DNA of 64,000 nt. Source: CALCKU01 sp964571595. GTDB lineage: Bacteria > Pseudomonadota > Alphaproteobacteria > Caulobacterales > Maricaulaceae. Positions 42,562 through 52,800 of this stretch are shown piece after piece. The notes below the pieces were generated by a model. It searched no databases, had not been told where the DNA came from, and saw only the letters and a list, made by a program, of their open reading frames with translations. Within the stretch, counting starts at the first letter, position 1. The number at the start of each line of letters is the position of its first letter. The position numbers and the translations under genes were made by a program. The stretch covers positions 1-64,000 of the forward strand of contig CAZNCJ010000004.1 in the NCBI GenBank assembly GCA_964571595.1, written 5' to 3'.

Positions 42562-42908
42562 AAAAGCCGGCTCCCATTCGGGGTCTGGCTATCAGGGGAA
42601 AACAGCACAATATCGCCCTCATGATTGGCAAAACCTAATGTCAGGACTTCCGACATAAAGGGTCCGATTTGGCGGGGCGGAAAATTGACGACAGCGGCTA
42701 CTTGTTTGCCTATAAGGTCTTCGGGGCTGTAAAGCTGGGTGATTTGAGCCGATGAACGTTTTACGCCGATATCTTCACCAAAATCTATACGCATTTTAAT
42801 GGCGGGTTTTCGCGCCTCGGGGAAAGGCTTGGCCTCTATAATTGTGCCTGTGCGGATATCAATTTGTAAAAATGTGTTAAAATCAGTTTGGGGCGGGCGT
42901 TGTGACAT
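42558..42908 (-). CDS. csaA: tRNA-binding protein CsaA
   Basis: A 116-residue OB-fold protein with the EMAP/tRNA-binding pattern FLQIDIRTGTIIEAKPFPEA, AAVVNFPPRQIGPFMSEVL and a C-terminal Ser/Gly-rich turn. CsaA binds tRNA and has been linked to protein secretion and folding. The stop overlaps thiE by 4 bp, so the pair is cotranscribed. Confidence 0.9.
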   Translation of the reverse strand: MSQRPPQTDFNTFLQIDIRTGTIIEAKPFPEARKPAIKMRIDFGEDIGVKRSSAQITQLYSPEDLIGKQVAAVVNFPPRQIGPFMSEVLTLGFANHEGDIVLFSPDSQTPNGSRLL

Positions 42909-43252
42909 AGGCTTTCTTATTTAAATATGGCGTAAGTACAAGAGGGGTGAGGGGTATTCACTCGACATAATTTGACTCCAAAATGGTTCAGTCCCGTCGT
43001 GTTTTTTTTCAAAAAACTGTAATCTTTATATGTTTAGAAATAAAGGTGAAAAACTGATCATAACAGTCCTAAGTTGGGAATATTATTGACTCTTTCAGAA
43101 TATTATAGTTAGGGGGCTGCAATTCGCGCGGCGCTTGCGTTCATAAATCTTATAGAAATAATAATGTATAATCTCTATAGATATTTGGTGAAAACCATAA
43201 GTAATTGAAAATGGCCTGTGCGTAAGTAAGGCTTGGGTCAGTGGTGAGTGTG
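42909..43252. other. AT-rich divergent spacer between csaA and glmM
   Basis: The 344 bp are AT-rich and hold the promoters of the two divergent units. No hairpin terminator, RNA gene or ORF with a ribosome binding site is visible. Confidence 0.5.
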
Positions 43253-44614
43253 ATGGGACAGAAGAAAAACTATTTTGGAACCGACGGTGTGCGCGGTCTT
43301 GCCAATACGGGCAAAATGACACCTGAAATGGTGATGCGTCTGGGCATGGCCACAGGTAAAATTTTCAGAAATGGCGGCTCAGGTCGTCATAGTGTTGTTA
43401 TCGGAAAAGATACGCGCCTCTCAGGTTATATGATTGAACCTGCACTTGTAGCAGGATTTGCAGCTGTGGGTATGGATGTTAAACTATTCGGGCCGATCCC
43501 AACGCCGGCTGTTGCCTTAATGACGCGGACTTTACGGGCAGATTTGGGCGTTATGATAACGGCCTCGCACAATAAATATGAAGATAATGGTATCAAGTTT
43601 TTTGGCCCTGATGGGCGTAAGCTCCATGATGATACAGAATATAAGATTGAGGCCTTGATGCAGGGCAATCTAGACTCAGCTTTATCTTCTTCCAAAGACC
43701 TCGGACGTGTAAAGCGATATGAAGACGTACAGGCGCGTTATATTGAAATTGTGAAAAGCACGTTTCCGCGCCGCATGCGCCTCTCCAATATGCGTATCGT
43801 GGTCGATTGCGCTAATGGAGCCGCCTATAAAACAGCTCCCGCTACTTTATGGGAGCTAGGGGCTGAAAAAGTTATTCCGATCGGTATTTCGCCTGACGGC
43901 ACAAATATCAACAAGGATTGCGGATCTACAGCCACGCATAAGCTCTCAGAGACTGTCTTAGATATGCGCGCAGATGTAGGTATTGCCCTAGATGGTGATG
44001 CAGACCGGTTGATCATGTGTGATGAGAAAGGCAAGATCATTGACGGGGATCAATTACTGGCTCTAATGGGGCGGGGCTGGAAAGCCTCGGGGCAATTATC
44101 CCAGCCGGGCCTCGTTGCGACGGTCATGTCAAATTTGGGTCTTGAGAGATTTTTACAAACTGAAGATCTCTCACTTATCCGTACAGCCGTGGGGGATAGA
44201 TATGTCGCCGAGACCATGCGCGAAAAAGGATATAATCTTGGCGGGGAGCAATCCGGCCATATGTTGATGACGGATTTCTCGCCTACAGGTGACGGGACGA
44301 TGGCCGCCTTGCAAGTGCTGGCCGAGATTGTCCGCTCTGGAAAGCCTGCCAGTGAAGTTCTCAGCTTGTTTGATCCCGTACCGCAAAAACTTAAAAATGT
44401 ACGCTATAGTCCGGGGGCTAAACCACTTAGCCATAAAGACGTAATTGCCGCCATTGAGGATGCAAAATCCGATCTGGGACAAACGGGTCGGGTCTTGGTG
44501 CGTGCCTCGGGAACTGAACCGCTTATCCGCGTTATGGCGGAAGGAGATGACGTCGCAAAAGTTGACAAAATTACCGATCAACTCATTGAAGTTATCCGTA
44601 AAGTCGCCGCTTAA
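43253..44614 (+). CDS. glmM: Phosphoglucosamine mutase
   Basis: A 453-residue enzyme converting glucosamine-6-P to glucosamine-1-P for peptidoglycan and LPS. The ATG at 43253 has GGTGAG upstream and gives the usual start KKNYFGTDGVRG; GTG codons at 43241, 43244 and 43250 are also in frame. The phospho-Ser loop is MITASHNKYEDNGIKFF, the metal site DGDADR, and the C-terminal phosphate loop RASGTEPLIRVM. Confidence 0.96.
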   Translation: MGQKKNYFGTDGVRGLANTGKMTPEMVMRLGMATGKIFRNGGSGRHSVVIGKDTRLSGYMIEPALVAGFAAVGMDVKLFGPIPTPAVALMTRTLRADLGVMITASHNKYEDNGIKFFGPDGRKLHDDTEYKIEALMQGNLDSALSSSKDLGRVKRYEDVQARYIEIVKSTFPRRMRLSNMRIVVDCANGAAYKTAPATLWELGAEKVIPIGISPDGTNINKDCGSTATHKLSETVLDMRADVGIALDGDADRLIMCDEKGKIIDGDQLLALMGRGWKASGQLSQPGLVATVMSNLGLERFLQTEDLSLIRTAVGDRYVAETMREKGYNLGGEQSGHMLMTDFSPTGDGTMAALQVLAEIVRSGKPASEVLSLFDPVPQKLKNVRYSPGAKPLSHKDVIAAIEDAKSDLGQTGRVLVRASGTEPLIRVMAEGDDVAKVDKITDQLIEVIRKVAA

Positions 44615-44779
44615 AACCTTTTCGCCCCTTTTCCTGACGGCTTTGGGCTTGTTTTCCCTATATTTGGGGTAAATAGCATCTTTTATCTCGGCGCGGTTCA
44701 CGTTACACATTCGTGACTTAAAAATCGGATGACCGAATCAGTTTGCCTAACAAGGTGTGAGGGCTGACGGGGGAGAAAC

Positions 44780-47233
44780 GTGGCGTCGCTGCAGTCTATG
44801 CCTATAGATACCATTAGTTTGCTGATAACTTCAGTGGCCGTGCTCGTGGCTATTCTGGCTAGCTATATAGCCTTTAGAAATTCCGTAATCCGTGTGCGTT
44901 CAGATGGACATTGGAAAGATAAATGCAAACAATTAGATCAACAGCTTACGCGCATTGATTCTGTTTTCGGGTCTTATCCGGGACTTATTCTGGTCTGGGA
45001 AGAAAATATTCCCGATCCTAAATCTGATTGGGGAGAGCCGCGCATATATGGTTCACCGGCGGCCTTAGCTTCTATTGTGCGTTTTGCCGAACCGGGCAAA
45101 GGCACAGATTTTGCCAAGCGTGTTTTGGACGGTCTTGCCGATCTGGATACGATTAGTGAAAGCGAAAACTCCCGGTCTTTGCGGGGGCATTTAGGTAAAT
45201 TAAGAAGTCACGGCGAGGCGTTTTCTATTTCAATTGTCTTGCCACAAGGCAATGTCATTGAAGCGGACGGGCGTGTGGCAGGTCGTCAGGTAGTCATGTG
45301 GCTCGAAGATGCCTCGATCAGGGGCGAAGATGAAAAAACAGCGATCAGCCGGTTTGAGCGTCACCGCGTTACGGCTTCTACTGATCCGATAGCTTTTGTT
45401 GAAATGATGAGCCGGGCGCCATTTCCTATGTGGCGCATTTCCGGTGTGGGGCGTTTGACATGGGTCAATGATGCCTATGTCAGTGCCGTGGGTGCGAACT
45501 CGATGCAAGAAGTTCTAGACGCGCAAACCCAGCTCGATGAACAGGCCGCCCAGCAGGCCAAACAGGCCTTAAGCTCGAATGAGCGTATTGAAGATACACG
45601 CTATATTGTATTGGACGGACAGCGTCGTTCGACATCCATGATTGTCTTTCCAATATCTGGTGGTGCAGCTGGGCTGGCGATGGATGCCAGTGAAACAGAG
45701 GGTCTGCGGGATGCTTTAACGCGCCATATTAGGGCTCATGACGAAACCTTAAACCGCTTGGATGAGGCTGTCGTTATCTTTGGGGGGGATAAACGCATGA
45801 CCTTCCACAATAAGGCTTTTGCGAAATTATTCGGAATAGAGGAAAATTGGTTTCGCGACCGTCCCAGCCATTCGGAATGGTTGGACTATCTTAGAGAGAA
45901 ACGACAATTACCGGAACAGACAGACTATCAAAACTGGAAAAGCGCGGAATTATCGCTTTATACAGATTGGCCCAGAGAAATGCCTGATGAGGTTTGGACA
46001 CTGCCTGATGGACGATCTTTGCGCATAGTGCGTCTACGGGACCCGGAAGGGGGCATCTCTATCATGATCGGGGATATGACCGATAAGCTGACACTACAAA
46101 GTAAGTTTAACACGCTGATCAATGTCCAAAGAGCGACGCTAGATAGGCTCTCAGAAGGAATTGCGGTGTTTGGCACAGACGGGCGTTTGCGTATCCATAA
46201 TGCCGCCTTTGAGACTTTATGGAAACTGCCCAAAGACCTGCTCAAAGATAATCCGCATTTCACCAAACTTATTCCTAAACATTTACCTCTCTATCACGAC
46301 AAGGTTTTCTGGGATGAACTCAAAGCCTTATGCACAGACCCTAATCCGAGGGTTAGGCGCTCCATGCAGGGCGAAATAGGACGCTCTGATGATAGAAGCC
46401 TGACGTGGCTCTCAAAGCCTCTGCCTGACGGGGCGACCTTAATCGCGTGGGATGATGTCACGGATGAGCGCCGCGCAGAAGCCGCTTTGATAGAACGGGC
46501 TGAGGCCTTGGAAGCTGCTGATAGGCTCAAGTCGGAATTTGTCGGTCATGTCAGCTATCAGCTTCGCACACCGCTTACGACAATCGCAGGCTATGCAGAT
46601 CTGCTCCAAAACAATGCAGCAGGTGAGTTAAATGACAAACAGGCCGAGCATATATTTGCCATTCAAACCGCCTCAGAAGATCTCACCAAAACCATTGATG
46701 ATATTCTCGATATTGCCGCGATTGAAGCCAATGTGCTTGATCTTGATCTGGGCGATGTTGATGTGTTTGATATGCTGTTTAACGCGCTGGATTATGTGGC
46801 CACGAAAGCAGATGATACGCGTATTGCCCTTAGTCTGGATTGCGAAGAAAAGATCGGTATTATCCGGGCTGATGAGACGCGCTTAAAACAGGTGATTTAT
46901 AATTTATTGTCAAATGCGTTGCGCTTTACAAAGCCCGGCGGAAAAATTGTTTTAGGCGGCAAGCGTACAGATGACGGCGGTGTTATGATCTGGGTGAAAG
47001 ATGACGGCGTGGGTATTCCGTCTGATCATCAACCCAAAGTATTTGAAAGCTTCCAGTCTTCTCGCGGCGGAGCAGGGCTGGGACTGGCATTGGTACAAAG
47101 ATTTGTAGAACGCCACGGTGGTTGGGTCGATCTGGAATCAGAAGAAGGACAGGGCACGCATGTAACCTGTTATCTGCCGCGCGAAGCCACAAGCGATAAC
47201 GCCCATCCTGAATTATTTGCTGCCAATGGTTAG
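44780..47233 (+). CDS. divL: DivL-type histidine-kinase-like cell-cycle protein
   Basis: An 817-residue membrane protein. One N-terminal span (about residues 10-32) is followed by a cytoplasmic region with three PAS-like segments (about 210, 325 and 455 onward), a HisKA domain and a HATPase domain. The HisKA motif reads VSYQLRTPL, with Tyr593 replacing the phospho-His, which is the defining DivL feature. The HATPase core with NLLSNALRFT, DDGVGIP and GAGLGLALV is intact. In Caulobacter DivL controls CckA at the cell pole and reads DivK. The start is GTG with GGGGGAGAA upstream. Confidence 0.93.
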   Translation: MASLQSMPIDTISLLITSVAVLVAILASYIAFRNSVIRVRSDGHWKDKCKQLDQQLTRIDSVFGSYPGLILVWEENIPDPKSDWGEPRIYGSPAALASIVRFAEPGKGTDFAKRVLDGLADLDTISESENSRSLRGHLGKLRSHGEAFSISIVLPQGNVIEADGRVAGRQVVMWLEDASIRGEDEKTAISRFERHRVTASTDPIAFVEMMSRAPFPMWRISGVGRLTWVNDAYVSAVGANSMQEVLDAQTQLDEQAAQQAKQALSSNERIEDTRYIVLDGQRRSTSMIVFPISGGAAGLAMDASETEGLRDALTRHIRAHDETLNRLDEAVVIFGGDKRMTFHNKAFAKLFGIEENWFRDRPSHSEWLDYLREKRQLPEQTDYQNWKSAELSLYTDWPREMPDEVWTLPDGRSLRIVRLRDPEGGISIMIGDMTDKLTLQSKFNTLINVQRATLDRLSEGIAVFGTDGRLRIHNAAFETLWKLPKDLLKDNPHFTKLIPKHLPLYHDKVFWDELKALCTDPNPRVRRSMQGEIGRSDDRSLTWLSKPLPDGATLIAWDDVTDERRAEAALIERAEALEAADRLKSEFVGHVSYQLRTPLTTIAGYADLLQNNAAGELNDKQAEHIFAIQTASEDLTKTIDDILDIAAIEANVLDLDLGDVDVFDMLFNALDYVATKADDTRIALSLDCEEKIGIIRADETRLKQVIYNLLSNALRFTKPGGKIVLGGKRTDDGGVMIWVKDDGVGIPSDHQPKVFESFQSSRGGAGLGLALVQRFVERHGGWVDLESEEGQGTHVTCYLPREATSDNAHPELFAANG

Positions 47234-47254
47234 CAGCGAAACTCTATTGAGGTT

Positions 47255-47572
47255 TTACTGAACTTCAGGTGTTGTGACTTTAATGCCGTCCAACTCGTCA
47301 GACATTAGAATTTGGCAGGAAAGACGTGAGTTTTCTTCCACATTTTCGGCAAAATCGAGCATGCTGTCTTCCATATCGTCTTTGGCTTTTAATTTGCCTA
47401 AAAACCCTTCATTGACATAGACATGACATGTCGCACAGGCGCACGCGCCCCCGCAATCTGCGTCAATTCCGGGAATCATGTTTTGTACAGCGGCTTCCAT
47501 AATTGATGTGCCGGCCTTGGTTTCAACCTCACGACTGGTACCAGCGTGGTCTGTAAAGATGATTTTAGGCAT
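47255..47572 (-). CDS. 2Fe-2S ferredoxin, adrenodoxin type
   Basis: The ATG at 47572 with GAGAGATC upstream gives 105 residues; codons further upstream lie in the divergent spacer. Cysteines in DADCGGACACATCHVYV and SRLSCQI give the C-x5-C-x2-C-xn-C pattern of adrenodoxin/FdxB-type ferredoxins. Such proteins serve Fe-S cluster assembly or cytochrome P450 systems. It converges with divL and is divergent from tsaE. Confidence 0.93.
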   Translation of the reverse strand: MPKIIFTDHAGTSREVETKAGTSIMEAAVQNMIPGIDADCGGACACATCHVYVNEGFLGKLKAKDDMEDSMLDFAENVEENSRLSCQILMSDELDGIKVTTPEVQ

Positions 47573-47647
47573 GATCTCTCCATGTATGCGTTTAAAATCT
47601 ATGTAAGGACTTGCCATGATATTGCAAGCGCGTATCACGTAAATAAT

Positions 47648-48082
47648 ATGCAGAAGATGTTACTGGGTTCAGAAAAAGAAATGCTCGCATTTGGCGCAGC
47701 GCTTGCCAAATCCTCTATGGCAGGGGATGTTATTTTCTTGCGCGGTGATTTAGGGGCCGGAAAAACAACTTTGGCGCGCGGCTTTATTCAGTCATTGGTC
47801 GCAGATACGGACGTGCCTTCGCCGACATATACGCTGGTGCAAACCTATGAGGCAGAGGGGGTAGAGATTTGGCATTGCGATCTGTACCGTCTGGAACAAG
47901 CCGATGATATTTTGGAGCTGGGATTACTTGAGGCTTTTGAAGACTGTATCTGCCTCATCGAATGGCCCGAGCGTATGGGCGGATATGCGCCGGCACATGC
48001 CAAGACCATTGAAATAGAATTTGACGGGGCTGGGCGAGCCGTCATATGTCAGGGTTGGGACAAGGGAGACATTATTGTCTGA
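47648..48082 (+). CDS. tsaE: tRNA t6A synthesis ATPase TsaE
   Basis: A 144-residue P-loop ATPase needed for the N6-threonylcarbamoyladenosine modification at position 37 of tRNAs. Walker A is LRGDLGAGKTTLARGF, with SPTYTLVQTYE and WHCDLYRL after it. I start at the ATG at 47648; another at 47657 is possible, and the open frame further upstream has no family match. The next gene overlaps its end by 8 bp. Confidence 0.93.
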   Translation: MQKMLLGSEKEMLAFGAALAKSSMAGDVIFLRGDLGAGKTTLARGFIQSLVADTDVPSPTYTLVQTYEAEGVEIWHCDLYRLEQADDILELGLLEAFEDCICLIEWPERMGGYAPAHAKTIEIEFDGAGRAVICQGWDKGDIIV

Positions 48083-49187
48083 TAAGGAAAACAAACGCTC
48101 GGCAATCGAACGGGAAGACGCTTTACGGGCTTTTCTTCAAAATGCGGGATGGGGTGCTGCCGAACGAACCCAAATACCCGGAGATGCCTCCACCCGTCGT
48201 TATGAGCGAGTGTCTCTTGGGGACGAGATTGCTATTCTAATGGACGCCCCGAAAAACGCTGAGACGCCGAGTGAGCCAGAGGGGGCCAGTGTGGCGGAAC
48301 GTAAGGCTTTGGGTTATAATGCGCTGGCGCGATTAGCTGGCCCTAATCCTGAAGCATTTGTGTGTATTTCTACGGAACTTTCCAGACGTGAGTTTTCAGC
48401 CCCCAAAATTCTGGCAACAGATTTAGACGCAGGTTTTATATTGCTCGAAGATTTTGGTGAGGGTGTTTATGCTAAACTCATCCAAAAAGATGCAGCAGTT
48501 GAGCGTCCGTTATATGAGGCTGCGATTGATACTCTTGCAGCCCTTTATCGTTCAAGTTTTCCTGAGATTATGGAATATAAAGACTATCGCTGGCGCATAC
48601 GTGAATATGATAAAGCTGCTCTTTTGGCCGAGACGGATTTATGCCTTGATTGGTATGCCAAGGACCTTGGCCATAATATAGAAGGTCGTGTGCGCGAGGA
48701 ATGGTACGGGCTTTGGGAAGATGCTTTTGAAACATTCAAATATCATGCAGCAGGTCTGTGTTTGCGAGACTTTCACGCAGAAAATCTTTTTTGGTTACCA
48801 GACCGAAAAGCGACCTCACGAGTAGGTTTAATTGATTTTCAGGACGCATTATTTGCTCACCCGGCTTATGATCTTGTCTCTTTTATTGAGGATGCCAGAC
48901 GTTATGTATCTCTGGATTTAACAGAGCCGCTTATCAGTAGGTTTTGTGAAAAAGCGGGCTTAGAATATGACGATAAATTCCGAGCGGCCTATAGTGTTAT
49001 GGGCGCGCAAAGAAATACTAAAGTTATAGGCTTTCCTGTCCGCGCCGATCTCATGTTTGGTAAGCCCCAATACCGTGCATTGATACCGGCCGTACGCAAT
49101 CGTCTGCACCGTGATCTTTCTCATCCTGTTATGAAGCTTATTAAGACGTGGTATCGCCATCATATTCCAGAGATTTTGGAGCCATGA
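48075..49187 (+). CDS. amgK: Amino sugar kinase AmgK (aminoglycoside phosphotransferase family)
   Basis: A 370-residue kinase starting at TTG 48075 with AAGGGAG upstream; it overlaps tsaE by 8 bp. Visible are the family start GDASTRRYERV, the catalytic loop LCLRDFHAENLFWL and metal site LIDFQDALFAHPAYDLVS. Together with the next gene (murU) it forms the AmgK-MurU salvage pair: MurNAc is phosphorylated at C1, then uridylylated, to recycle cell-wall MurNAc without passing through GlcNAc. The pairing is the main ground for naming it; the family alone would not say. Confidence 0.88.
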   Translation: MSDKENKRSAIEREDALRAFLQNAGWGAAERTQIPGDASTRRYERVSLGDEIAILMDAPKNAETPSEPEGASVAERKALGYNALARLAGPNPEAFVCISTELSRREFSAPKILATDLDAGFILLEDFGEGVYAKLIQKDAAVERPLYEAAIDTLAALYRSSFPEIMEYKDYRWRIREYDKAALLAETDLCLDWYAKDLGHNIEGRVREEWYGLWEDAFETFKYHAAGLCLRDFHAENLFWLPDRKATSRVGLIDFQDALFAHPAYDLVSFIEDARRYVSLDLTEPLISRFCEKAGLEYDDKFRAAYSVMGAQRNTKVIGFPVRADLMFGKPQYRALIPAVRNRLHRDLSHPVMKLIKTWYRHHIPEILEP

Positions 49188-49894
49188 TTAAAACAGCAAT
49201 GGTAATGGCCGCGGGGCATGGCACACGTATGCGGCCCCTTACAAATGACAAAGCCAAAGCTATGGTTGAGTTGGGCGGCAAGCCCCTCATTGATCATATG
49301 CTAGACCGTCTGGAAGCGGCAGGTCTGAGACGCGTCATTGTCAATGTCCATGCGTTTGCGGATCATTTGGAAGACCACTTAAAAAGCCAGAGGCGTGATT
49401 TTGAGATTATTATTTCTGACGAGCGTGCAGAATTACTAGAAACCGGGGGCGGTGTGGTTAAAGCGCTGCCTTTGCTCGGGGATGCGCCGATTTTAATCTG
49501 TAATATTGACGCGATATGGGCGGAATTTGAGGATGTGCTGGCCCGCTTAATGGCGGCGTGGCGTCCTTCCAAAATGGACGAGCTTTTATTACTCGCACGG
49601 CGCGATGCCAGTCTGGGCTATAACGGGGCGGGAGATTTTGATCTCATGAAAGATGGTCAAATTGTCCGGCGGCGCGGCGAGAGTGCTGATCATATTTATG
49701 CGGGTGTGCAAATCTTTAAACCCGCTCTGGCCAAGCCTTATAAAGTTGAGCGCTTTTCGCGCAATAAAATTTGGGATAAGAGCTTAGGACGTAAGCGAAT
49801 TTATGGCAGCGAGCTGGCAGGCTATTGGATGCATGTCGGTGACCTGCGCGCGCGACTGGCCGCCCAAGCTGTGCTGGATCAGGTTGGATTATGA
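49184..49894 (+). CDS. murU: N-acetylmuramate alpha-1-phosphate uridylyltransferase MurU
   Basis: A 236-residue nucleotidyltransferase starting at ATG 49184 in an ATGA overlap with amgK. The signature MVMAAGHGTRMRPLTNDKAKAM and NIDAIW with its metal-binding Asp are present. The product is UDP-MurNAc, which feeds peptidoglycan synthesis. Fosfomycin-insensitive recycling follows from this pathway. It overlaps addB by 4 bp. Confidence 0.9.
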   Translation: MIKTAMVMAAGHGTRMRPLTNDKAKAMVELGGKPLIDHMLDRLEAAGLRRVIVNVHAFADHLEDHLKSQRRDFEIIISDERAELLETGGGVVKALPLLGDAPILICNIDAIWAEFEDVLARLMAAWRPSKMDELLLLARRDASLGYNGAGDFDLMKDGQIVRRRGESADHIYAGVQIFKPALAKPYKVERFSRNKIWDKSLGRKRIYGSELAGYWMHVGDLRARLAAQAVLDQVGL

Positions 49895-52800
49895 GCGGGT
49901 CAGGCCAAGACGTTTCTGTTTATAACCTGCCGGCTGGCCATGATTTCATGCCTGCCCTTGTAAAGGGGTTAAAACGACGTTTTGGGCCGGATTTACAAAA
50001 AGCCTTAATCTTGTTGCCTACCCGCCGCGCGGTACGGGCGCTCGGCGATGCGCTGGTGAGCGATAGTTTGGAGGACGGCGCCCTGAAGGGTAAGGGCGGC
50101 GGGGCGGATATTTTACCGCGGCTGAGAACATTGGCAGATATTGACCCGGAAGAACCGCCCTTTGAGCCCGGCGAGCTTGGTCTTTTGGTAAAGCCCGCAA
50201 TCTCGGCGACACAAAGGCGTTTTGAGCTTGCCAAATTAGTGGCGCGTTTTCATCACAGAACCTCGGATTTACCACTCGAAATTGACGGGGCGCTCTCCTT
50301 GGTCGATCCGCTGCTTAAAATCCTTGATGATGCAGATATGGAAGAGGTCAGCGCGGATAAAATTTCTGGCTTGCAAGAGATATCGGAATTTGCCGCCAAG
50401 CATTTTCAAAACGCCGCCGTGTTTTACGATATTTTGCAAAAATATTGGCCGAAGCGACTGGGGGAGTTAGGTATGATGTCGCCTATGGCCAGACGTGTGG
50501 CCATCCTAAATGCCTTAACAGATTTATGGACAGAAAGTCCGCCAAACCATCCTGTCATTATTGCGGGTTCCACAGGGACATTAGGGGCGACAGCGCGTTT
50601 GATGAAATGTGTCTCGGGCCTCAAAGACGGGCTGATCATTTTACCCGGCCTGGATATAAATTTGCGCCAAACGGCATGGGACCAGATAGAGCCAGACCAC
50701 CCCCAAGGTGCACTTAAAAATCTTTTAGATGTGCTGGATCTCTCGCACCGCGAAATTCCAAATTGGCTCGTCTCGGATAGCGCGAAAGCGCGCGCCCGCC
50801 GCCGTTTGCTCTCTGAAAGCCTTGTACCGGTCGGCGAGACGCAAGATTGGCCTAGCCGTATTGCAAATTTGCTTTCGGAAGGCACACAGGCAAGCCCGCA
50901 AGGCGATGAAACTGAAACTCATGCTTCGTCCCCGATAGACACATTTGGGCTGGGCTTAAGCGGTTTATCCCTCATCGAAGCCGAGACCGCTAAGAGCGAA
51001 GCTCAAACCATTGCGCTTATATTTCGGGAAGTTTTGGAGACCCCTGATAAGCGCGCCGCCCTGATTACCCCTGACCCCGGCTTGGCCCGCCGCGTAAGAG
51101 CCGCCTTGCGGCGCTGGAATGTTGAGGTTGATTATTCTCAGGGTGAGCCTTTGGAAGAAACGCCTTTGGGGCGTTTTTTGTCCCGTATTTTGGACTGCGC
51201 AGGGGCGGTAATTCAGAGCCTAGATGATCAAGCTGATCAGGACCGGAATAGGGCGCCAGACATAGTCACGTCTCATGCTTTGTCATTTGCGGCTTTGTGC
51301 AAACATCCTCTTTTTGCTTACCGCGAAAAACCGGGTCATTTCAGACAAATATGGGAGCAAGCAGAACATACGGCTTTTCGGGCCAGACGGGAAAAAGAGA
51401 AACGGGCAGAACTAGAAAAACAGGCGGGATTTTTAAAGCATCTCATGGCTGGGCTTGACGACTTTATCCCTAAAGAACTTGGAGGCGATAAGAAATTAAG
51501 CTTGAAAGAATGGGCGCGCGCTTTGGCGGGGACGGCTGAAATTCTGGCAGGCACAGATGAGACACAGGGGGCGCTGCGTTTATGGCAAGGTGATGCGGGC
51601 GAACAGGCCGCTAAGCTGATTGAAGATTTGATCGCTTACGGAGATATATTAGAGCCGGTCTCGATTGAAATATTTGCAAGGATCATCACGAAAATGATGC
51701 GGGGTAAGGCTGTGCGACCCCGTTTTGGTACGCATCCAAGACTGCAAATACTCGGCCCGTTGGAAGCCCGTATGCTCTCAGCTGATCTGATTATATTAGG
51801 TGGTTTAAATGAGGGTGTATGGCCGGCGCGTCCCAGCCAAGCCCCGTTTTTATCTCGCAAAATGCGCCGCGAACTTGGCCTGTCTTTACCCGAGCGCCGT
51901 TACGGTCTGGCCGCCCATGATTTTGCCGGGCTGGCCGCCCATCCTCATGTGATCCTGACCCGCGCACAGCGCTCAGAAGAAGGCCCAATGGTCGCCTCGC
52001 GCTGGATATGGCGTTTGCAAACTCTGGTACGCGGGGCACTGGGCGAGCATCACACAGCTTTAGAGACGGAAAAACCCTATTTGCAATGGGCAGAAAATTT
52101 AGACCATATTGCCCCCAGTGAAGTCAAAGCCGCGCCAGAGCCTAAACCTCGCCCACCGATCGCTGCCCGGTGGCCGGAAGGGCGTAAGCTCTCAATCACC
52201 CAGATTAAAAAATGGGTGAGGGACCCGTATTCGATTTATGCGCGTTATGTTTTGGGGTTATCGCCATTGGCCGATATAGAACAAACTCTGAGCGTGCGCG
52301 AATTTGGCTCGGCCTTACATAAAGGTCTTGAGCGCTTTATGACCGCCCATAAAACGCGCTTGCCGGAAAAAGCGGATAAATATCTGATCGAGTCTTTCCA
52401 GACCGCTTTATCTGAAGCCGGATTTCCAGATTATGAAATCGCCAAGGAAAGCTCGCGGCTCGTCACGATTGCGAAAGATGTCACGGATTGGGCGCGGGAA
52501 AGACGCGCCCAAGGTTGGCAAGTTGGCGGTATAGAAGCTTACGGATCTTACAAGATAGAAGAGGTGAATTTCACTATTTCGGGCATAGCGGATTTTATCG
52601 AAAAATCTGCGCAGGGATATGCTGTCATTGATTATAAAACAGGGGCACCGTCCAATGTTGCTGTGGTGAAAGCGGGCTTTGATCCGCAATTACCCCTCAC
52701 CGCATATCTGCTTTTAAAAGGCGGTTTTAAAGGACTTAAATCTGGCCCAACACAAGATCTGCATTATTTGCGCATTAGCGGAACGGCCCAACAAAAATCT

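Noticed and set aside
50424..50885. Minus-strand frame of 153 codons within addB
   Set aside because: Antisense shadow of a confident AddB frame; no domain or start signal.
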